A program made the translations under genes and the position numbers. Shown piece after piece: positions 37,021 to 50,159 of a DNA stretch of 64,000 bases. Every line of letters starts with the position of its first letter. Positions within the stretch are counted from its first letter, which is position 1. Source of the DNA: Lacticaseibacillus nasuensis JCM 17158 (GTDB taxonomy: Bacteria; Bacillota; Bacilli; Lactobacillales; Lactobacillaceae); NCBI RefSeq assembly GCF_001434705.1, contig NZ_AZDJ01000003.1, positions 169,009-233,008 on the forward strand, written 5' to 3'. The notes below the pieces were generated by a model, which did not search any database, was not told the origin of the DNA, and worked only from the letters and a program-made list of their open reading frames with translations.

Positions 37021-38715
37021 GTGAGAGTGAATTTTCGGCGACTGATGCAGATCTATACCGTCGTGCTGATTGTGATGGGCATGGGCGTGACCGGTGTGGG
37101 TATCATCATTTCGGTCAGCAGTGCGCAAGCGGCGGTCAAGCAGGCGGAAAACATGGCGACGCAGCGGGCAAGCGACCTCGTCACCCGCTACCAACAGGTG
37201 ACGGACGACTTGGCCGCCAACATCACGTCGGATCCGCGGAGACTGACGAATATTTCCCAATACTTCGTGTTATCCCCGGCCCGGTACGCGAATTACGCCA
37301 TCGACCAAAGCCAAGGCGATGCGCCGTATTACTATTGGCCCAACGAATCATACAGTTTCATGATGCAACATCCCGAGGTGCAGCGTCTGATTGTGACGAT
37401 TCCTCGGGCGACCAGTAACCAGGCGTTCATCGCCACGCAACAGAAAAAAGAAGGCAGCGTCCAGAAGCTCCGGGGCAACACGCCAGACTTCTTCTCTGCC
37501 TTGATCAACCCGATGAGTGCCACGGTGGACGGTTCCATTGGCGTGGATTACAACAAGCACCTGTTGGATCAACAGCTCAGCGCCATCGACGTCAAGGCGC
37601 ACTTGCAGGTGCTCGTGTTGAACAGCGATCACACTATCGTCAACCACTTCAGCGATGCCTCTGTGGCGACAAGTGAGCGGCGGCAGGTGACTAAGGCGGT
37701 CACTGGTGACACACTGGCCAAGCTGAAGGGCTATACCGTGCACAGCAAGGACATCGGCAATGAGTTTCAGCTGCTGTTTGTTGTGAACAAAAAAGGACTC
37801 CAGCAACTGCTGATCCTGCGAGTCAGCGAAATTGCCGCCATCGGCATCACGTTGCTGTTCCTGTTGAGTGTCGTGTTGTGGCTGATGTTTGGAACCTACC
37901 GGCGCCAGCTCGATACGATTCTCGATACCGTTAAGGCCGTGGGCAATGGCGACATCAAGGCGCGGGTGCCGGCAACGGTGCGCCAAGCCGACTTAAGCGA
38001 GCTAGGTGAAGGCATTAACCGCATGCTTAGCGACTTAGACGACTATATCTACACGATTTACCAGCTGCGTATCGCCCAGCAAGAGGCCAACATCAAGGCC
38101 TTGCAGGCGCAGATCAATCCCCACTTCATGTCCAACACGCTGGAATATATCCGCATGGCCGCGCTAGACGCCGACCAACCGGAGCTGGCAAAGGTGGTGT
38201 ACAGTTTTGCCGCCTTGTTGCGTAACAATACCGATTTTTCACCGCTGACGACGATTCAAAAGGAACTCGACTTCATCGACAAGTATGTCTTCTTATACCA
38301 GGTGCGCTTCCCGCGGCGGCTGGCGTACCAGATTACGGTTGAACCGAGTGTGGCCGCCCTTGAGATTCCGAAGTTTAGTTTTCAGCCGATTGTGGAGAAT
38401 TACTTCGTGCACGGCGTCGATTTTGCCCGCGGAGACAACGCCTTACACATCAAGGCAACGCGCCAAGAGAATCGCGTGACAATCACCGTGGCGAATAACG
38501 GCAAACCGTTATCTGCCGCGCGAGTGAGCGAGCTTAATGCCCGGATGCAGCAACCACTGGGCGAGGCGCAGGTGCACTCGATTGGCTTGCAAAACGTCTA
38601 CTCGCGGCTTAGGGATTACTTCGGGGACAGCTTTGCCATGTGGCTGGCCAGCGATGACGACGGCGTGACGACGACGATTCAGTTTACGGTGAAGCCACAA
38701 ACGGCGCCGATGTAG
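37021..38715 (+). CDS. YesM-type sensor histidine kinase
   Basis: A 564-residue membrane kinase with a helix at about 12-33, an extracellular sensor domain (about 34-260), a second helix near 262-290, HAMP, then a His_kinase domain with the phospho-His in QAQINPHFMSN and a HATPase domain. YesM-type kinases sense extracellular sugars or the binding protein and work with a YesN-type regulator. The pneumococcal N-glycan locus is controlled by a pair of this class. The GTG start at 37021 follows GGAGGTG. The next gene is 8-14 bp away. Confidence 0.93.
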   Translation: MRVNFRRLMQIYTVVLIVMGMGVTGVGIIISVSSAQAAVKQAENMATQRASDLVTRYQQVTDDLAANITSDPRRLTNISQYFVLSPARYANYAIDQSQGDAPYYYWPNESYSFMMQHPEVQRLIVTIPRATSNQAFIATQQKKEGSVQKLRGNTPDFFSALINPMSATVDGSIGVDYNKHLLDQQLSAIDVKAHLQVLVLNSDHTIVNHFSDASVATSERRQVTKAVTGDTLAKLKGYTVHSKDIGNEFQLLFVVNKKGLQQLLILRVSEIAAIGITLLFLLSVVLWLMFGTYRRQLDTILDTVKAVGNGDIKARVPATVRQADLSELGEGINRMLSDLDDYIYTIYQLRIAQQEANIKALQAQINPHFMSNTLEYIRMAALDADQPELAKVVYSFAALLRNNTDFSPLTTIQKELDFIDKYVFLYQVRFPRRLAYQITVEPSVAALEIPKFSFQPIVENYFVHGVDFARGDNALHIKATRQENRVTITVANNGKPLSAARVSELNARMQQPLGEAQVHSIGLQNVYSRLRDYFGDSFAMWLASDDDGVTTTIQFTVKPQTAPM

Positions 38716-38729
38716 AAAGGGGGATGGCG

Positions 38730-40190
38730 ATGCTACGCGTGATGATTGTCGATGATGAATATATGTTGCTGCGCGGTCTGCGTAAGCTGATCGATTGGGA
38801 AGCCATGGGTCTAACTATCGTCAATACGGCGCAAAATCCGTTGCTGGCTTTGGATTACCTTGGCAAAGAACCCGTCGATATTTTGCTGTCCGACATGAAC
38901 ATGCCGGAACTCGCAGGGCCCGATTTTGTCGCCAAGGCCAAGGCCTTACAACCGGATATGGAACTCATCGTCATCTCCGGTTATGAGGACTTCGACTACG
39001 TTCGCGCCGGCTTGCAGCAACACGCCGTGAATTACTTGCGCAAGCCCATCGATACCGACGAGTTGATCACCACTCTCGAGGCGGCGATGAAGCGAATCGC
39101 GGCGCGGCAGGAAAGCGACTATAACGCCTCGCTGGCCGCGCAAGCCGAGCTACGCGACTTAGTCACCGGGGCGGGCGACGAGGCGGCGTTAATTGACTCG
39201 CTGGCCGTCAACTTTGCCAGTATGGGGACACCGGTACGGCTATTGGCTGTCATGAACCCGATTCCGCCCAAGGTGCTGGTCAAGTTTCTGCGCGTGATGC
39301 CGGCCGTGCACGGGTTTTTCCGTGAAGGGCAGGACTTCTTCATCTTGTTCCAAGGGGATGCTAAGGAGCTGGCGACCTTCGTGCAGGAAGCGCCACTGCC
39401 GGTGAGTTCGTCGCGGCGGCCAGTGCTCATCGGCCCGCCGGCGAGCCGACCGGCGGAGCTACGCGAGGATTACGCGCAGCTCACGGCCGAAATTGCCCGG
39501 CAGTATTTCTTCGAAACCGCGGCGGGGTTACGAGAGTTAACACGCCCGGCTCAGGCCAGCCAAGTGCTGACGCTACCGGGGTACAGCACAGTAAAAGACG
39601 CAATCGGAGACCTCGAGCCGGCGGCCTTTCGCCACTGGCTAGTGCAACAAATGGCGGAATTTGCCAAGGCCAATGCCTCCGTCACGTTTGCCAAGCAGTT
39701 CGCCTTAGTTGTGTTGTTGGTATTAAGCGAGCAACTGCCGGCAACGGAAGGCAAGTCAACGACCATTGCCGCGATCAATCAGGCGCAAACGGTGACGAAG
39801 CTGATTACGACCTTAGTCGACGTGGCCCAGCGCGCCGCGTTGCAGGAGCGCCACCAGTATTCCCGCAACGTCTTGATGATGCGTGAACTCGTCCGGGCGC
39901 GATACCAGGAGCCACTTAGCCTGAGCACGGTGGCCAAGGAGTTACACCTGAATGCCGTGTACCTCGGCCAACAGTTTAAGCAGGAAACGGGCCGTAGTTT
40001 TTCCCAGTATCTCAACGACTGGCGAATGGGCCTAGCGATGGACCTGCTGCAAAATTCCGAGGAAGACGTCAATCGTATCGCCTTGGCGGTAGGCTATCAG
40101 ACGCCGAGTTACTTCTATAAATTATTCAAGCAACAAACGGGCATGTCGCCGCGTGAATACCGCGCGGCTGCCGGTAACGCCCAAGACTAA
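38730..40190 (+). CDS. YesN-type AraC response regulator
   Basis: A 486-residue regulator: a receiver domain (residues 1-120) with Asp55 as phosphoacceptor in LLSDMNMPE, a long middle region, and a C-terminal AraC double helix-turn-helix (about 385-480; LSTVAKELHLNAVYLGQQFK and VGYQTPSYFYKLFK). It should activate the importer and glycosidase genes upstream once phosphorylated by the adjacent YesM. The start is the ATG at 38730, 6 bases from AAAGGGGG; the ATG at 38724 touches that site. A perfect 16-bp terminator follows. Confidence 0.93.
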   Translation: MLRVMIVDDEYMLLRGLRKLIDWEAMGLTIVNTAQNPLLALDYLGKEPVDILLSDMNMPELAGPDFVAKAKALQPDMELIVISGYEDFDYVRAGLQQHAVNYLRKPIDTDELITTLEAAMKRIAARQESDYNASLAAQAELRDLVTGAGDEAALIDSLAVNFASMGTPVRLLAVMNPIPPKVLVKFLRVMPAVHGFFREGQDFFILFQGDAKELATFVQEAPLPVSSSRRPVLIGPPASRPAELREDYAQLTAEIARQYFFETAAGLRELTRPAQASQVLTLPGYSTVKDAIGDLEPAAFRHWLVQQMAEFAKANASVTFAKQFALVVLLVLSEQLPATEGKSTTIAAINQAQTVTKLITTLVDVAQRAALQERHQYSRNVLMMRELVRARYQEPLSLSTVAKELHLNAVYLGQQFKQETGRSFSQYLNDWRMGLAMDLLQNSEEDVNRIALAVGYQTPSYFYKLFKQQTGMSPREYRAAAGNAQD

Positions 40191-40192
40191 GC

Positions 40193-40232
40193 AAAACGGC
40201 ACCGCACGTCAACATTCGTGCGGTGCCGTTTT
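40193..40232. terminator. Bidirectional terminator
   Basis: AAAACGGCACCGCACG (40193-40208) pairs with CGTGCGGTGCCGTTTT (40217-40232), 16 bp perfect, T-runs on both strands. It serves the YesMN operon and the convergent BglP operon. Confidence 0.9.
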
Positions 40233-40235
40233 CGC

Positions 40236-43792
<3,557 letters not shown>

Positions 43793-43798
43793 GAGGCT

Positions 43799-43827
43799 AT
43801 CCTAGCCGAATTAGTTCCGGCAGTCAA
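43799..43827 (-). promoter_or_regulatory. Promoter of the T-box/GH1/bglP transcript
   Basis: TTGACT (complement of 43822-43827), 17-bp spacer, TAGGAT (complement of 43799-43804). The predicted start near 43792 gives a leader of about 300 nt. Confidence 0.7.
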
Positions 43828-43845
43828 CCATTAATTTTTGCCTTG

Positions 43846-44010
43846 TTATAACACGTGGCCAGAGCGGGGATGGTCGCGGTCGATGACGACGGCGGCAATC
43901 ATCAGCAGCAAAATCACGACGGCGGGTAAGACCTCACCCAACGCCAATAAGATAATGACGGCCACGATGGCCAGGCCCAACAGATCCCAATCAAACAGAG
44001 CGAATTTCAT
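43846..44010 (-). CDS. 54-residue membrane peptide
   Basis: A short gene on the minus strand, starting with ATG at 44010, 8 bases after GGAGG, and ending with TAA at 43846-43848. The peptide begins MKFALFDWD, has two closely spaced hydrophobic segments (about 10-24 and 28-43) and ends in a charged tail (DRDHPRSGHVL). It reads as a small membrane protein of unknown function. It lies upstream of the T-box promoter in the same direction. Confidence 0.65.
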   Translation of the reverse strand: MKFALFDWDLLGLAIVAVIILLALGEVLPAVVILLLMIAAVVIDRDHPRSGHVL

Positions 44011-44314
44011 TTGGCTCCCTCCATTCTCGGTTCTCCTTCAGTTTACCACCTGAGCCGCGCGGTGAAGCGCTTTTTTCTGGCTGGAGGCGGCTGAATTTCG
44101 CGTTGACCGACGAGAATTAAGTCATTTTGCCACAATGTCTGCCGTTTTGCCGCGGAGACCGTGCGAAACATCTTGCGAGAAACCCTAGAACCACAGCAAT
44201 CGCGGCGGTTGTGGAACTTTTTAAGCAGTTTTAAGCACTTGTAAGTGATTTTCTGACGTCAGCGTGCTATACTGAATCTCGTAAATCAAATATAGAAGGT
44301 AGGTAACCCACATC
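44011..44314 (+). promoter_or_regulatory. Phosphoketolase promoter region
   Basis: A 300-bp stretch with no gene. An extended -10 box, TGC TATACT, is at 44265-44273. Upstream are a repeated TTTTAAGCA (near 44219 and 44229) and the palindrome CACTTGTAAGTG (44236-44247), which could bind a regulator. The rest of the stretch shows nothing else I can name. A weak ribosome site (AGAAGG) lies before the ATG at 44315. Confidence 0.55.
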
Positions 44315-46681
44315 ATGGCAACCACAATCGACTATGATTCAGCTGCGTACATTGACAAGATGAAGCGCTACTGGCGCGCCGTCAACTATGTCTCAGTTGG
44401 CCAATTGTATTTAAAGGATAACCCGCTGTTGAAGCGGCCGCTCCAATCCGAAGATGTGAAGTTCTACCCAATCGGCCACTGGGGCACGATTGCTGGTCAA
44501 AACTTCATCTACACGGAACTCAACCGGGTCATCAACAAGTATGACCTGAACATGTTCTACATCGAAGGCCCAGGTCACGGTGGTCAGGTCATGATCTCCA
44601 ACGCCTACCTCGATGGCACGTATACCGAAACGTACCCGAACATCACCCAGGACGAGAAGGGCATGAAGATTCTCTTCAAGCGCTTCAGCTTCCCAGGTGG
44701 GGCCGCTTCCCATGCCAACGCTCAGATTCCTGGTTCGATCCACGAGGGTGGCGAGCTGGGTTACGCGTTGAGCCATGCCACTGGTGCGATTCTCGACAAC
44801 CCTGACGTGATCGTTGCGGCTGTGACTGGCGACGGCGAAACCGAAACCGGCCCGCTGGCCACTAGTTGGTTCAGCAACACGTTCATCAACCCGATCTCCG
44901 ATGGTGCTGTTTTGCCAATCGTCCACATGAACGGGTTCAAGATTTCTAACCCAACGATCCTGTCTCGCAAGTCCGATGCCGACTTGACCAAGTACTTCGA
45001 AGGCATGGGCTGGAAGCCGTACTTCGTTGAAGGCGACGATCCTGACAAGGTCTTCCCAGCGGCCGCTAAAGTCTTCGATTCCGCAATCGAAGAAATCAAG
45101 GCCATTCAGAAGAATGCCCGCGAGAACAACGATGCCACGATGCCGCACTGGCCAGTGATCATCGTCCGCACGCCAAAGGGCTGGACTGGTCCAAAGACTT
45201 GGGACGGCGAACCAATCGAAGGCTCCTTCCGTGCCCACCAGATTCCGATTCCTGTTAAGCGCGACGACATGACCCATGCCGACTCGCTGGAAGGCTGGTT
45301 GAAGTCTTACGGTCCTGAAGAACTGTTTGACGAAAACGGTGTGCTGTTGCCTGAACTGAAGGCTTTGACGCCTAAGGGTGACAAGCGCATGGCGGCTAAC
45401 CCAATCACCAACATGGGCTACAACACCAAGCCACTCGTTTTGCCTAACTTCAAGGACTACGCGCTGGACAATACTAAGCGCGGCGTCAACGTCAACCAGG
45501 ATATGTTGGTTTGGTCCGACTACCTGCGCGACCTCATCAAGCTGAACCCGACTAACTTCCGGGTATTCGGCCCTGATGAAACCATGAGTAACCGCCTGTA
45601 TGGTTTGTGGGAAGCCACGAACCGTCAATGGATGGAACCGATCAAGGAACCTTACGATCAGTACTTGGCACCGGCCGGCCGGGTCATCGACTCCCAGCTG
45701 TCTGAACACCAGGCTGAAGGCTTCCTTGAAGGTTACACGTTGACTGGCCGTCATGGTGTCTTCACCAGCTACGAAGCGTTCCTGCGCGTCGTTGACTCCA
45801 TGCTCACCCAGCACTTCAAGTGGATGCGCGAAGCTAACGAGCAACCATGGCACAAGCCATACCCAAGTCTCAACGTGGTTTCCACGTCGACTTCCTTCCA
45901 GCAGGACCACAACGGTTACACTCACCAAGACCCAGGTGTCCTGACGCATTTGGCCGAAAAGAAGGGCGCGTTCATTCGCGAATACCTGCCGGCTGATGCC
46001 AACTCCATGCTCGCGATTTCGCCGAAGTTATTCTCCTCCGAAAACACGATCAACCTGTTGATTGCCTCCAAGCAGCCTCGTCCGCAGTTCTACTCCATCG
46101 AAGAAGCAGAAGTGCTGGCTGACAAGGGCTTGAAGCGTATCGACTGGGCTTCCACTGACGACGATGCGGAACCAGACGTGGTCATCGCTGCCGCCGGGAC
46201 TGAGCCGAACATGGAAAGCCTAGCCGCCATCGACCTGTTGCACGCATCCTTCCCAGACTTGAAGATCCGCTTCATCAATGTGGTTGATCTGCTCAAGCTG
46301 AAGAAAGACGATCCGCGCGGGTTGAGTGACGAAGAATTCGATCGTTACTTCACGACCGATAAGCCTGTCTTCTTCGCCTTCCATGGCTTCGAAGACCTGA
46401 TCAAGGATATCTTCTTCGATCGTCACAACCACAATCTGTTCGTTCACGGCTACCGTGAAGAAGGGGCCATCACGACTTCCTTCGATATGCGGGTATTGAA
46501 CGAACTGGATCGCTTCCACCTGTCCAAGGACATCATCACCCACGTGCCTGGCTTCGAGCAAAAGGCCGCGGCATATGCCGAAAAGATGGACGAGAAGCTT
46601 CAGTATCACCATGATTACATCCGTGAAAACGGTGAAGACATTCCAGAAGTCGAGAACTGGGTATGGTCTCCAATCAAGTAG
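44315..46681 (+). CDS. xfp: Xylulose-5-P/fructose-6-P phosphoketolase
   Basis: A 788-residue thiamine-diphosphate enzyme, the full usual length. It splits xylulose 5-phosphate (and often fructose 6-phosphate) with phosphate into acetyl phosphate plus a triose or tetrose phosphate. Seen motifs include the N-terminal [11 protein letters not shown], the cofactor-binding GDGETETGP (about 168), the [12 protein letters not shown] segment and [12 protein letters not shown] near 530. It is the key enzyme of pentose and heterolactic metabolism in lactobacilli. The codon choice is strongly biased, which suggests high expression. Single gene with a terminator. Confidence 0.97.
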   Translation: MATTIDYDSAAYIDKMKRYWRAVNYVSVGQLYLKDNPLLKRPLQSEDVKFYPIGHWGTIAGQNFIYTELNRVINKYDLNMFYIEGPGHGGQVMISNAYLDGTYTETYPNITQDEKGMKILFKRFSFPGGAASHANAQIPGSIHEGGELGYALSHATGAILDNPDVIVAAVTGDGETETGPLATSWFSNTFINPISDGAVLPIVHMNGFKISNPTILSRKSDADLTKYFEGMGWKPYFVEGDDPDKVFPAAAKVFDSAIEEIKAIQKNARENNDATMPHWPVIIVRTPKGWTGPKTWDGEPIEGSFRAHQIPIPVKRDDMTHADSLEGWLKSYGPEELFDENGVLLPELKALTPKGDKRMAANPITNMGYNTKPLVLPNFKDYALDNTKRGVNVNQDMLVWSDYLRDLIKLNPTNFRVFGPDETMSNRLYGLWEATNRQWMEPIKEPYDQYLAPAGRVIDSQLSEHQAEGFLEGYTLTGRHGVFTSYEAFLRVVDSMLTQHFKWMREANEQPWHKPYPSLNVVSTSTSFQQDHNGYTHQDPGVLTHLAEKKGAFIREYLPADANSMLAISPKLFSSENTINLLIASKQPRPQFYSIEEAEVLADKGLKRIDWASTDDDAEPDVVIAAAGTEPNMESLAAIDLLHASFPDLKIRFINVVDLLKLKKDDPRGLSDEEFDRYFTTDKPVFFAFHGFEDLIKDIFFDRHNHNLFVHGYREEGAITTSFDMRVLNELDRFHLSKDIITHVPGFEQKAAAYAEKMDEKLQYHHDYIRENGEDIPEVENWVWSPIK

Positions 46682-46730
46682 TCATCGCCCCTTCTAAGCA
46701 AAACAAAACAGATCATGCGTAGATAACAGA

Positions 46731-46763
46731 AACGCCGTCGCGATTAGTCGCGGCGGCGTTTTT
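46731..46763 (+). terminator. Terminator of the phosphoketolase gene
   Basis: A 13-bp stem, AACGCCGTCGCGA with TCGCGGCGGCGTT (46731-46743 and 46748-46760, one G-T pair), then TTT. Confidence 0.85.
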
Positions 46764-46931
46764 GCGTGGTTGCCACAGCGGCCCGTCCTTTGCCTGGCTT
46801 GTCCACTAATTAATCAAAATTATTAGTTTTATTATCAATCGACCGGTAACATGTGGTTACTTTCGTGGTATGCTGACCTTGTTGCGCCTGGTAGTATGAC
46901 GTGAAAATCTAAATATTTTGGGGGAACCATC

Positions 46932-47498
46932 ATGAAGCATGGATTGATTACATTAGGCGCGGTGGCCGTTGCGGCCGCCTTGAGTCTGCCGGCAACGGTA
47001 CACGCGGCTGCACCAACGACAAAGACAAGTACTGCGACGGTTACGGTCAGTGTGCCCGCGGGAGATTTAACCCTCGAACAGGCACCAAACTTTAAGTTTG
47101 CGTCGACTGGGGCCGAAAGTGCGGCAACGCTGAAAAATACTGGTGACACTGCCGTTAAAGTCGACGATGAACGTGGCACAGGGGCCGGTTGGTCGCTAAG
47201 CTTGCAGCTTGGGAAATTCTCTGGTTTAACCACGCAACCAGGCTATCTTGTTTTCCTTGGTGATACTGCTGCCGCGACGACAGCTGGAAACACTGCACCA
47301 ACTGTCTCCGGAGTCACCCAGACAGCGCCCGGGGATTCGGGTGTTCTGCTTGAAAATGCGGCCCCAAGTACCGGTACTGGTGAGTCAACATTAACTATGG
47401 GTAACGTGACCTTAAACGGCGTTACAGTTCCCGCAATCAATGCCACCTATACCGCAGATCTGACCTGGACGCTGGGCACGACCCAGACCAGTAACTAA
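46932..47498 (+). CDS. WxL-domain surface protein
   Basis: A 188-residue exported protein: signal peptide at about 1-26 (ends VHAAA), then a single WxL domain. The two hallmark WxL motifs are seen, GWSLSLQLG (about 78) and LTWTLGT near the C-terminus. WxL proteins attach non-covalently to peptidoglycan and are found in gene clusters with DUF916 membrane proteins. GGGGGAACC lies before the ATG at 46932. The next gene starts with an ATG overlapping this stop (TAATG) but is frameshifted. Confidence 0.92.
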   Translation: MKHGLITLGAVAVAAALSLPATVHAAAPTTKTSTATVTVSVPAGDLTLEQAPNFKFASTGAESAATLKNTGDTAVKVDDERGTGAGWSLSLQLGKFSGLTTQPGYLVFLGDTAAATTAGNTAPTVSGVTQTAPGDSGVLLENAAPSTGTGESTLTMGNVTLNGVTVPAINATYTADLTWTLGTTQTSN

Positions 47499-48509
47499 TG
47501 CAGTTTCGGAAGCCGGGCTGGTCCCGGCTTTTTGGGTGGTGCCTGATCCTGGTTGGCCTGCTGATGGCACCGCGCCCGGTGCAGGCTGCGGTGCCATCAG
47601 TTCACCGTCACGCCATTGTTGCCAAGCGATAACGCGGCGACGAAAGGATACTTTGATCTGACTTTGCCTGCCGGGACCAAGCGCACCTTGCAACTGCGCC
47701 TGCACAACGAGGCGACTACGGCCCAAACACTGGTGGTAACACCCACCAATGCGGTCACCGGGACCAACGGTGTGATCACTTATCCGAATGGGCTAGAGGC
47801 GAATGGACCGGCGCATCCGACCTTCGGCAGCGTTTTGACACAGCCGTTAGCACAAAATGTACACCTGGCGGCAGGCGCCACCAAAACGGTTAGTTACACG
47901 ATGACTGTGCCAAAGTTTCGGGGCCTGATTCTCGGCGCGTTTGCGGTGAATTCGCAAACCGCTAAAACTAAGGGCGCCAAGCGAGGCGGCTTGGTCAACT
48001 TGGCGCAATACCTGATTGGGGTTTCGCTACATGGCACCCCGGCGACGGTGACGCCACAGATAAAGCTGCCTCAGGTGCGCTACTCAGATAAACAAAATCG
48101 ACCGCAACTCACAGCACGAATCAACAACGACCAGCCGGCGCTGATTGGCAAGGTGACCTTGCTGGCGCGGGTGTACCGCGGGCAGCGCCGCGTGACCGCG
48201 CGGCGTTTTACCGGAATGAACTTTGCGCCAGCCAACCGGTTCTGGGTGACCTTGCCGCTCGATATGAAAAGCGGGTTAAGCGCCGGACGCTACCGGTTAG
48301 TGCTCACCGTGCACGGCGATAATGGCCACTGGCGCTTAGCTCACGGTTTTACCGTCAGTGGTGCGGCCGGGCGCCGCGCGTTGGTGCACCGGTTGCGCCT
48401 GAATTGGCAACAATTGTTGTGGTGGGCGATCGATGCTTTGGCCGCTGTGATTGTCGTTGGGTTCCTGATTCGGCAACTGTGGCGGTTCGCCCGGCGAAAA
48501 CAGCGCTGA
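47498..48509 (+). pseudogene. DUF916 (WxL-interacting) protein, frameshifted
   Basis: The ATG at 47498 overlaps the WxL stop and encodes a signal peptide (MQFRKPGWSRLFG...VQAAVPS) in one frame, then hits a stop at about 47630. The mature DUF916 sequence continues in the +1 frame from about 47601 (FTVTPLLPSDNAATKGYFDL...) through the domain, and a C-terminal membrane helix (about 262-285) and basic tail end at 48509. The junction at 47597-47600 needs one base less or two more to restore one frame. Either it is a real frameshift that destroys secretion or a sequencing error. Length and order otherwise match the family. Confidence 0.8.
47510..47533 (+). terminator. Terminator overlapping the DUF916 start
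   Basis: AAGCCGGG (47510-47517) pairs with CCCGGCTT (47523-47530), 8 bp perfect, then TTT. It lies inside the signal-peptide coding region, so it may attenuate the downstream gene or be the true end of the WxL transcript. Confidence 0.7.
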
Positions 48510-48656
48510 GAAACTGTATTACTTTGGCTACCCAATGATTGTGCCGAAGAACGGTCCGTACCTTGTGGATGCAATAAAAAAAGTTTCGAGTGACACCGCA
48601 AAGGGTGGGCCAGTTTTTCAGAAACTGTTACAAAAACCAACTATTATCGAAGCGAA

Positions 48657-48800
48657 TATGCTATATTACTTCTAGTTAGCAAATCAATGTCAGTGACTGT
48701 GGAATGTTTGGGGGAACGCTACGGTATCAATTGGGAGACTGACAAGGACCGTTAACCATTAAAAAGAGGCACTAGGAAGAACATTCCTAGTGCCTCTTTT
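48657..48800 (+). ncRNA. Candidate small transcript with its own terminator
   Basis: An extended -10 box (TGCTATATT, 48659-48667) has no gene after it, but a 17-bp perfect terminator follows at 48762-48800. This predicts an RNA of about 125 nt. A 22-codon open frame (48687-48755, MSVTVECLGERY...) fits inside but has no ribosome site. The terminator is also used by the convergent SIS gene, so the small RNA is a hypothesis only. Confidence 0.35.
48762..48800. terminator. Bidirectional terminator
   Basis: AAAAGAGGCACTAGGAA (48762-48778) pairs with TTCCTAGTGCCTCTTTT (48784-48800), a 17-bp perfect stem with T-runs on both strands. It closes the SIS gene on the minus strand. Confidence 0.9.
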
Positions 48801-48805
48801 GTTGA

Positions 48806-49414
48806 TTAAAGCGCCTGGCCTTGCAGCAACTTCTGGCCTAACGCGCCACCGGGATGAAACCCGGCGAAGTCGGTTTTGGTGAAACCCTTTAACCGCGATA
48901 CCGCACAGGCGATGGCATCGCCGACCATTAAGGCCGCCGTCGAGCTGTTCGTCGGGGCCAAGCCCAAGTCGTCCGCTTCGCCGGCCACGGGAATGGTCAG
49001 CACCGCGTCACAGGCCGTGGCGAGGCTGGAGTCGGCGTTACCCGTGAAGGCCACCGTGGTTGCGCCGATGCGGCGTAGTGGTGGCAGCGGCGCCAAGGTC
49101 TCCTTGGTTTCACCGGAATTGGAAATGAGGATCACCAGGTCTTCGGCGGTGATCATGCCCATGTCCCCGTGCATCGCCTCTGTCGCGTGAACGAAGAAGC
49201 TTGGGGTGCCGAGGCTGGCAAAGGTGGCAGCCAGCTTCGCGCCAATGTGCCCGGTTTTGCCGACCCCCATGAAGATCAGGTGGCCTTGCAGGTGCAAGAT
49301 GCGGTCCACCAAGGCGTCGTACTGGGCGTCGTCGGTGTGAGTTTGGATATACTGCATGGCCGCGATTTCGCGGTCCATGTATTTGTGAATTAATTCGGTA
49401 GTCGTTTCAGTCAA
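48806..49414 (-). CDS. SIS-domain sugar-phosphate isomerase
   Basis: A 202-residue SIS-domain protein similar to KdsD/GutQ/HxlB-type sugar-phosphate isomerases, which interconvert ketose and aldose phosphates. Motifs seen: MGVGKTGHIGAKLAATF, the phosphate-binding SNSGETKET, and the C-terminal FAGFHPGGALG typical of arabinose-5-phosphate isomerases. CBS domains, common in that group, are absent. I chose the TTG at 49414 because AAGGAGGA lies about 9 bases upstream; in-frame codons before it lack a site. It is divergent from the sugar-acid operon and may act in the same pathway. Confidence 0.85.
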   Translation of the reverse strand: MTETTTELIHKYMDREIAAMQYIQTHTDDAQYDALVDRILHLQGHLIFMGVGKTGHIGAKLAATFASLGTPSFFVHATEAMHGDMGMITAEDLVILISNSGETKETLAPLPPLRRIGATTVAFTGNADSSLATACDAVLTIPVAGEADDLGLAPTNSSTAALMVGDAIACAVSRLKGFTKTDFAGFHPGGALGQKLLQGQAL

Positions 49415-49631
49415 TGAACTCGTCCTCCTTATCTGCCTCCTATTGTTGCGGCTTGATAGGACGGGCTCAAGGACGGTTGGTAACGATTTTTGTTTTTGCC
49501 GACGCAATCTTCAAACAACAATCAAGTGAAGTTCGACACAACCCGCATCGGTCAATGATTTCAACTGATTTTCATAAGTCTGGGTCGTAAAAATTGTGAG
49601 GCTCGGCAACAAGGATGACAAGCAATGCCCC

Positions 49632-49661
49632 TTGAAGCGGCATGGGGTGACCGCTTACATT
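49632..49661 (+). promoter_or_regulatory. Promoter and cre-like site of the PTS/aldolase operon
   Basis: TTGAAG (49632-49637), 18-bp spacer, TACATT (49656-49661). A cre-like GGTGACCGCTTACA (49646-49659, two mismatches) overlaps the -10, so CcpA would repress it. Confidence 0.5.
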
Positions 49662-49693
49662 AGAGTCGTACCAAGCAAACAGGTGGTGAAAGA

Positions 49694-50155
49694 ATGATTG
49701 AGAAAATGATGAACCCAGCGCTGACCCAACTGAATGTGGTCGCGTCGGATTGGCGAGATGCCATCCACAAGGCAGGCGCACCGTTAGTCAAAGCGGGCGC
49801 GGTTAGCCAAAATTACGTGGAAGAAATTATCCATTCCGTGGAGCAATATGGCCCGTATTTCGTCATTGCGCCGCACGTGGCGTTGGCGCACGCACCGAGT
49901 GATGCAGGCGCCCAACACCTGGCGATGGGGATCACGACCCTCAAGCCAGCCGTCGTGTTCAATAACCCCGATAACGATCCCGTGAAGTACGTCTTCACGC
50001 TCAGCGCGCCCGATTCCAATTCGCACCTGAAGGCGATGCAGGAACTCGTTGAGCTGTTATCGGCGGATTCGTTTTATCAGATACTAGATCAGGCTCAATC
50101 ACCTGACGAGATTATGCAGTACGTTCAAGAGAACGTGGCTGCGGAAAAGGAGTGA
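49694..50155 (+). CDS. PTS EIIA, ascorbate/fructose type (UlaC-like)
   Basis: A 153-residue cytoplasmic phosphocarrier of the fructose/mannitol/ascorbate EIIA family. The phospho-His is His66 in APHVALAHAPSD. It starts the operon EIIA-EIIB-EIIC and hands phosphate from HPr to the EIIB encoded 4 bp downstream. The ATG at 49694 follows GGTGGTGAAAG. The same domain type occurs again at the C-terminus of the PRD regulator in this operon. Confidence 0.9.
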   Translation: MIEKMMNPALTQLNVVASDWRDAIHKAGAPLVKAGAVSQNYVEEIIHSVEQYGPYFVIAPHVALAHAPSDAGAQHLAMGITTLKPAVVFNNPDNDPVKYVFTLSAPDSNSHLKAMQELVELLSADSFYQILDQAQSPDEIMQYVQENVAAEKE

Positions 50156-50159
50156 TTTT

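Noticed and set aside
44411..45949. A 512-codon open frame antisense to the phosphoketolase gene
   Set aside because: It is fully inside a well-supported, highly biased gene and has no ribosome site or family motif. Long antisense frames are expected in GC-rich coding DNA.
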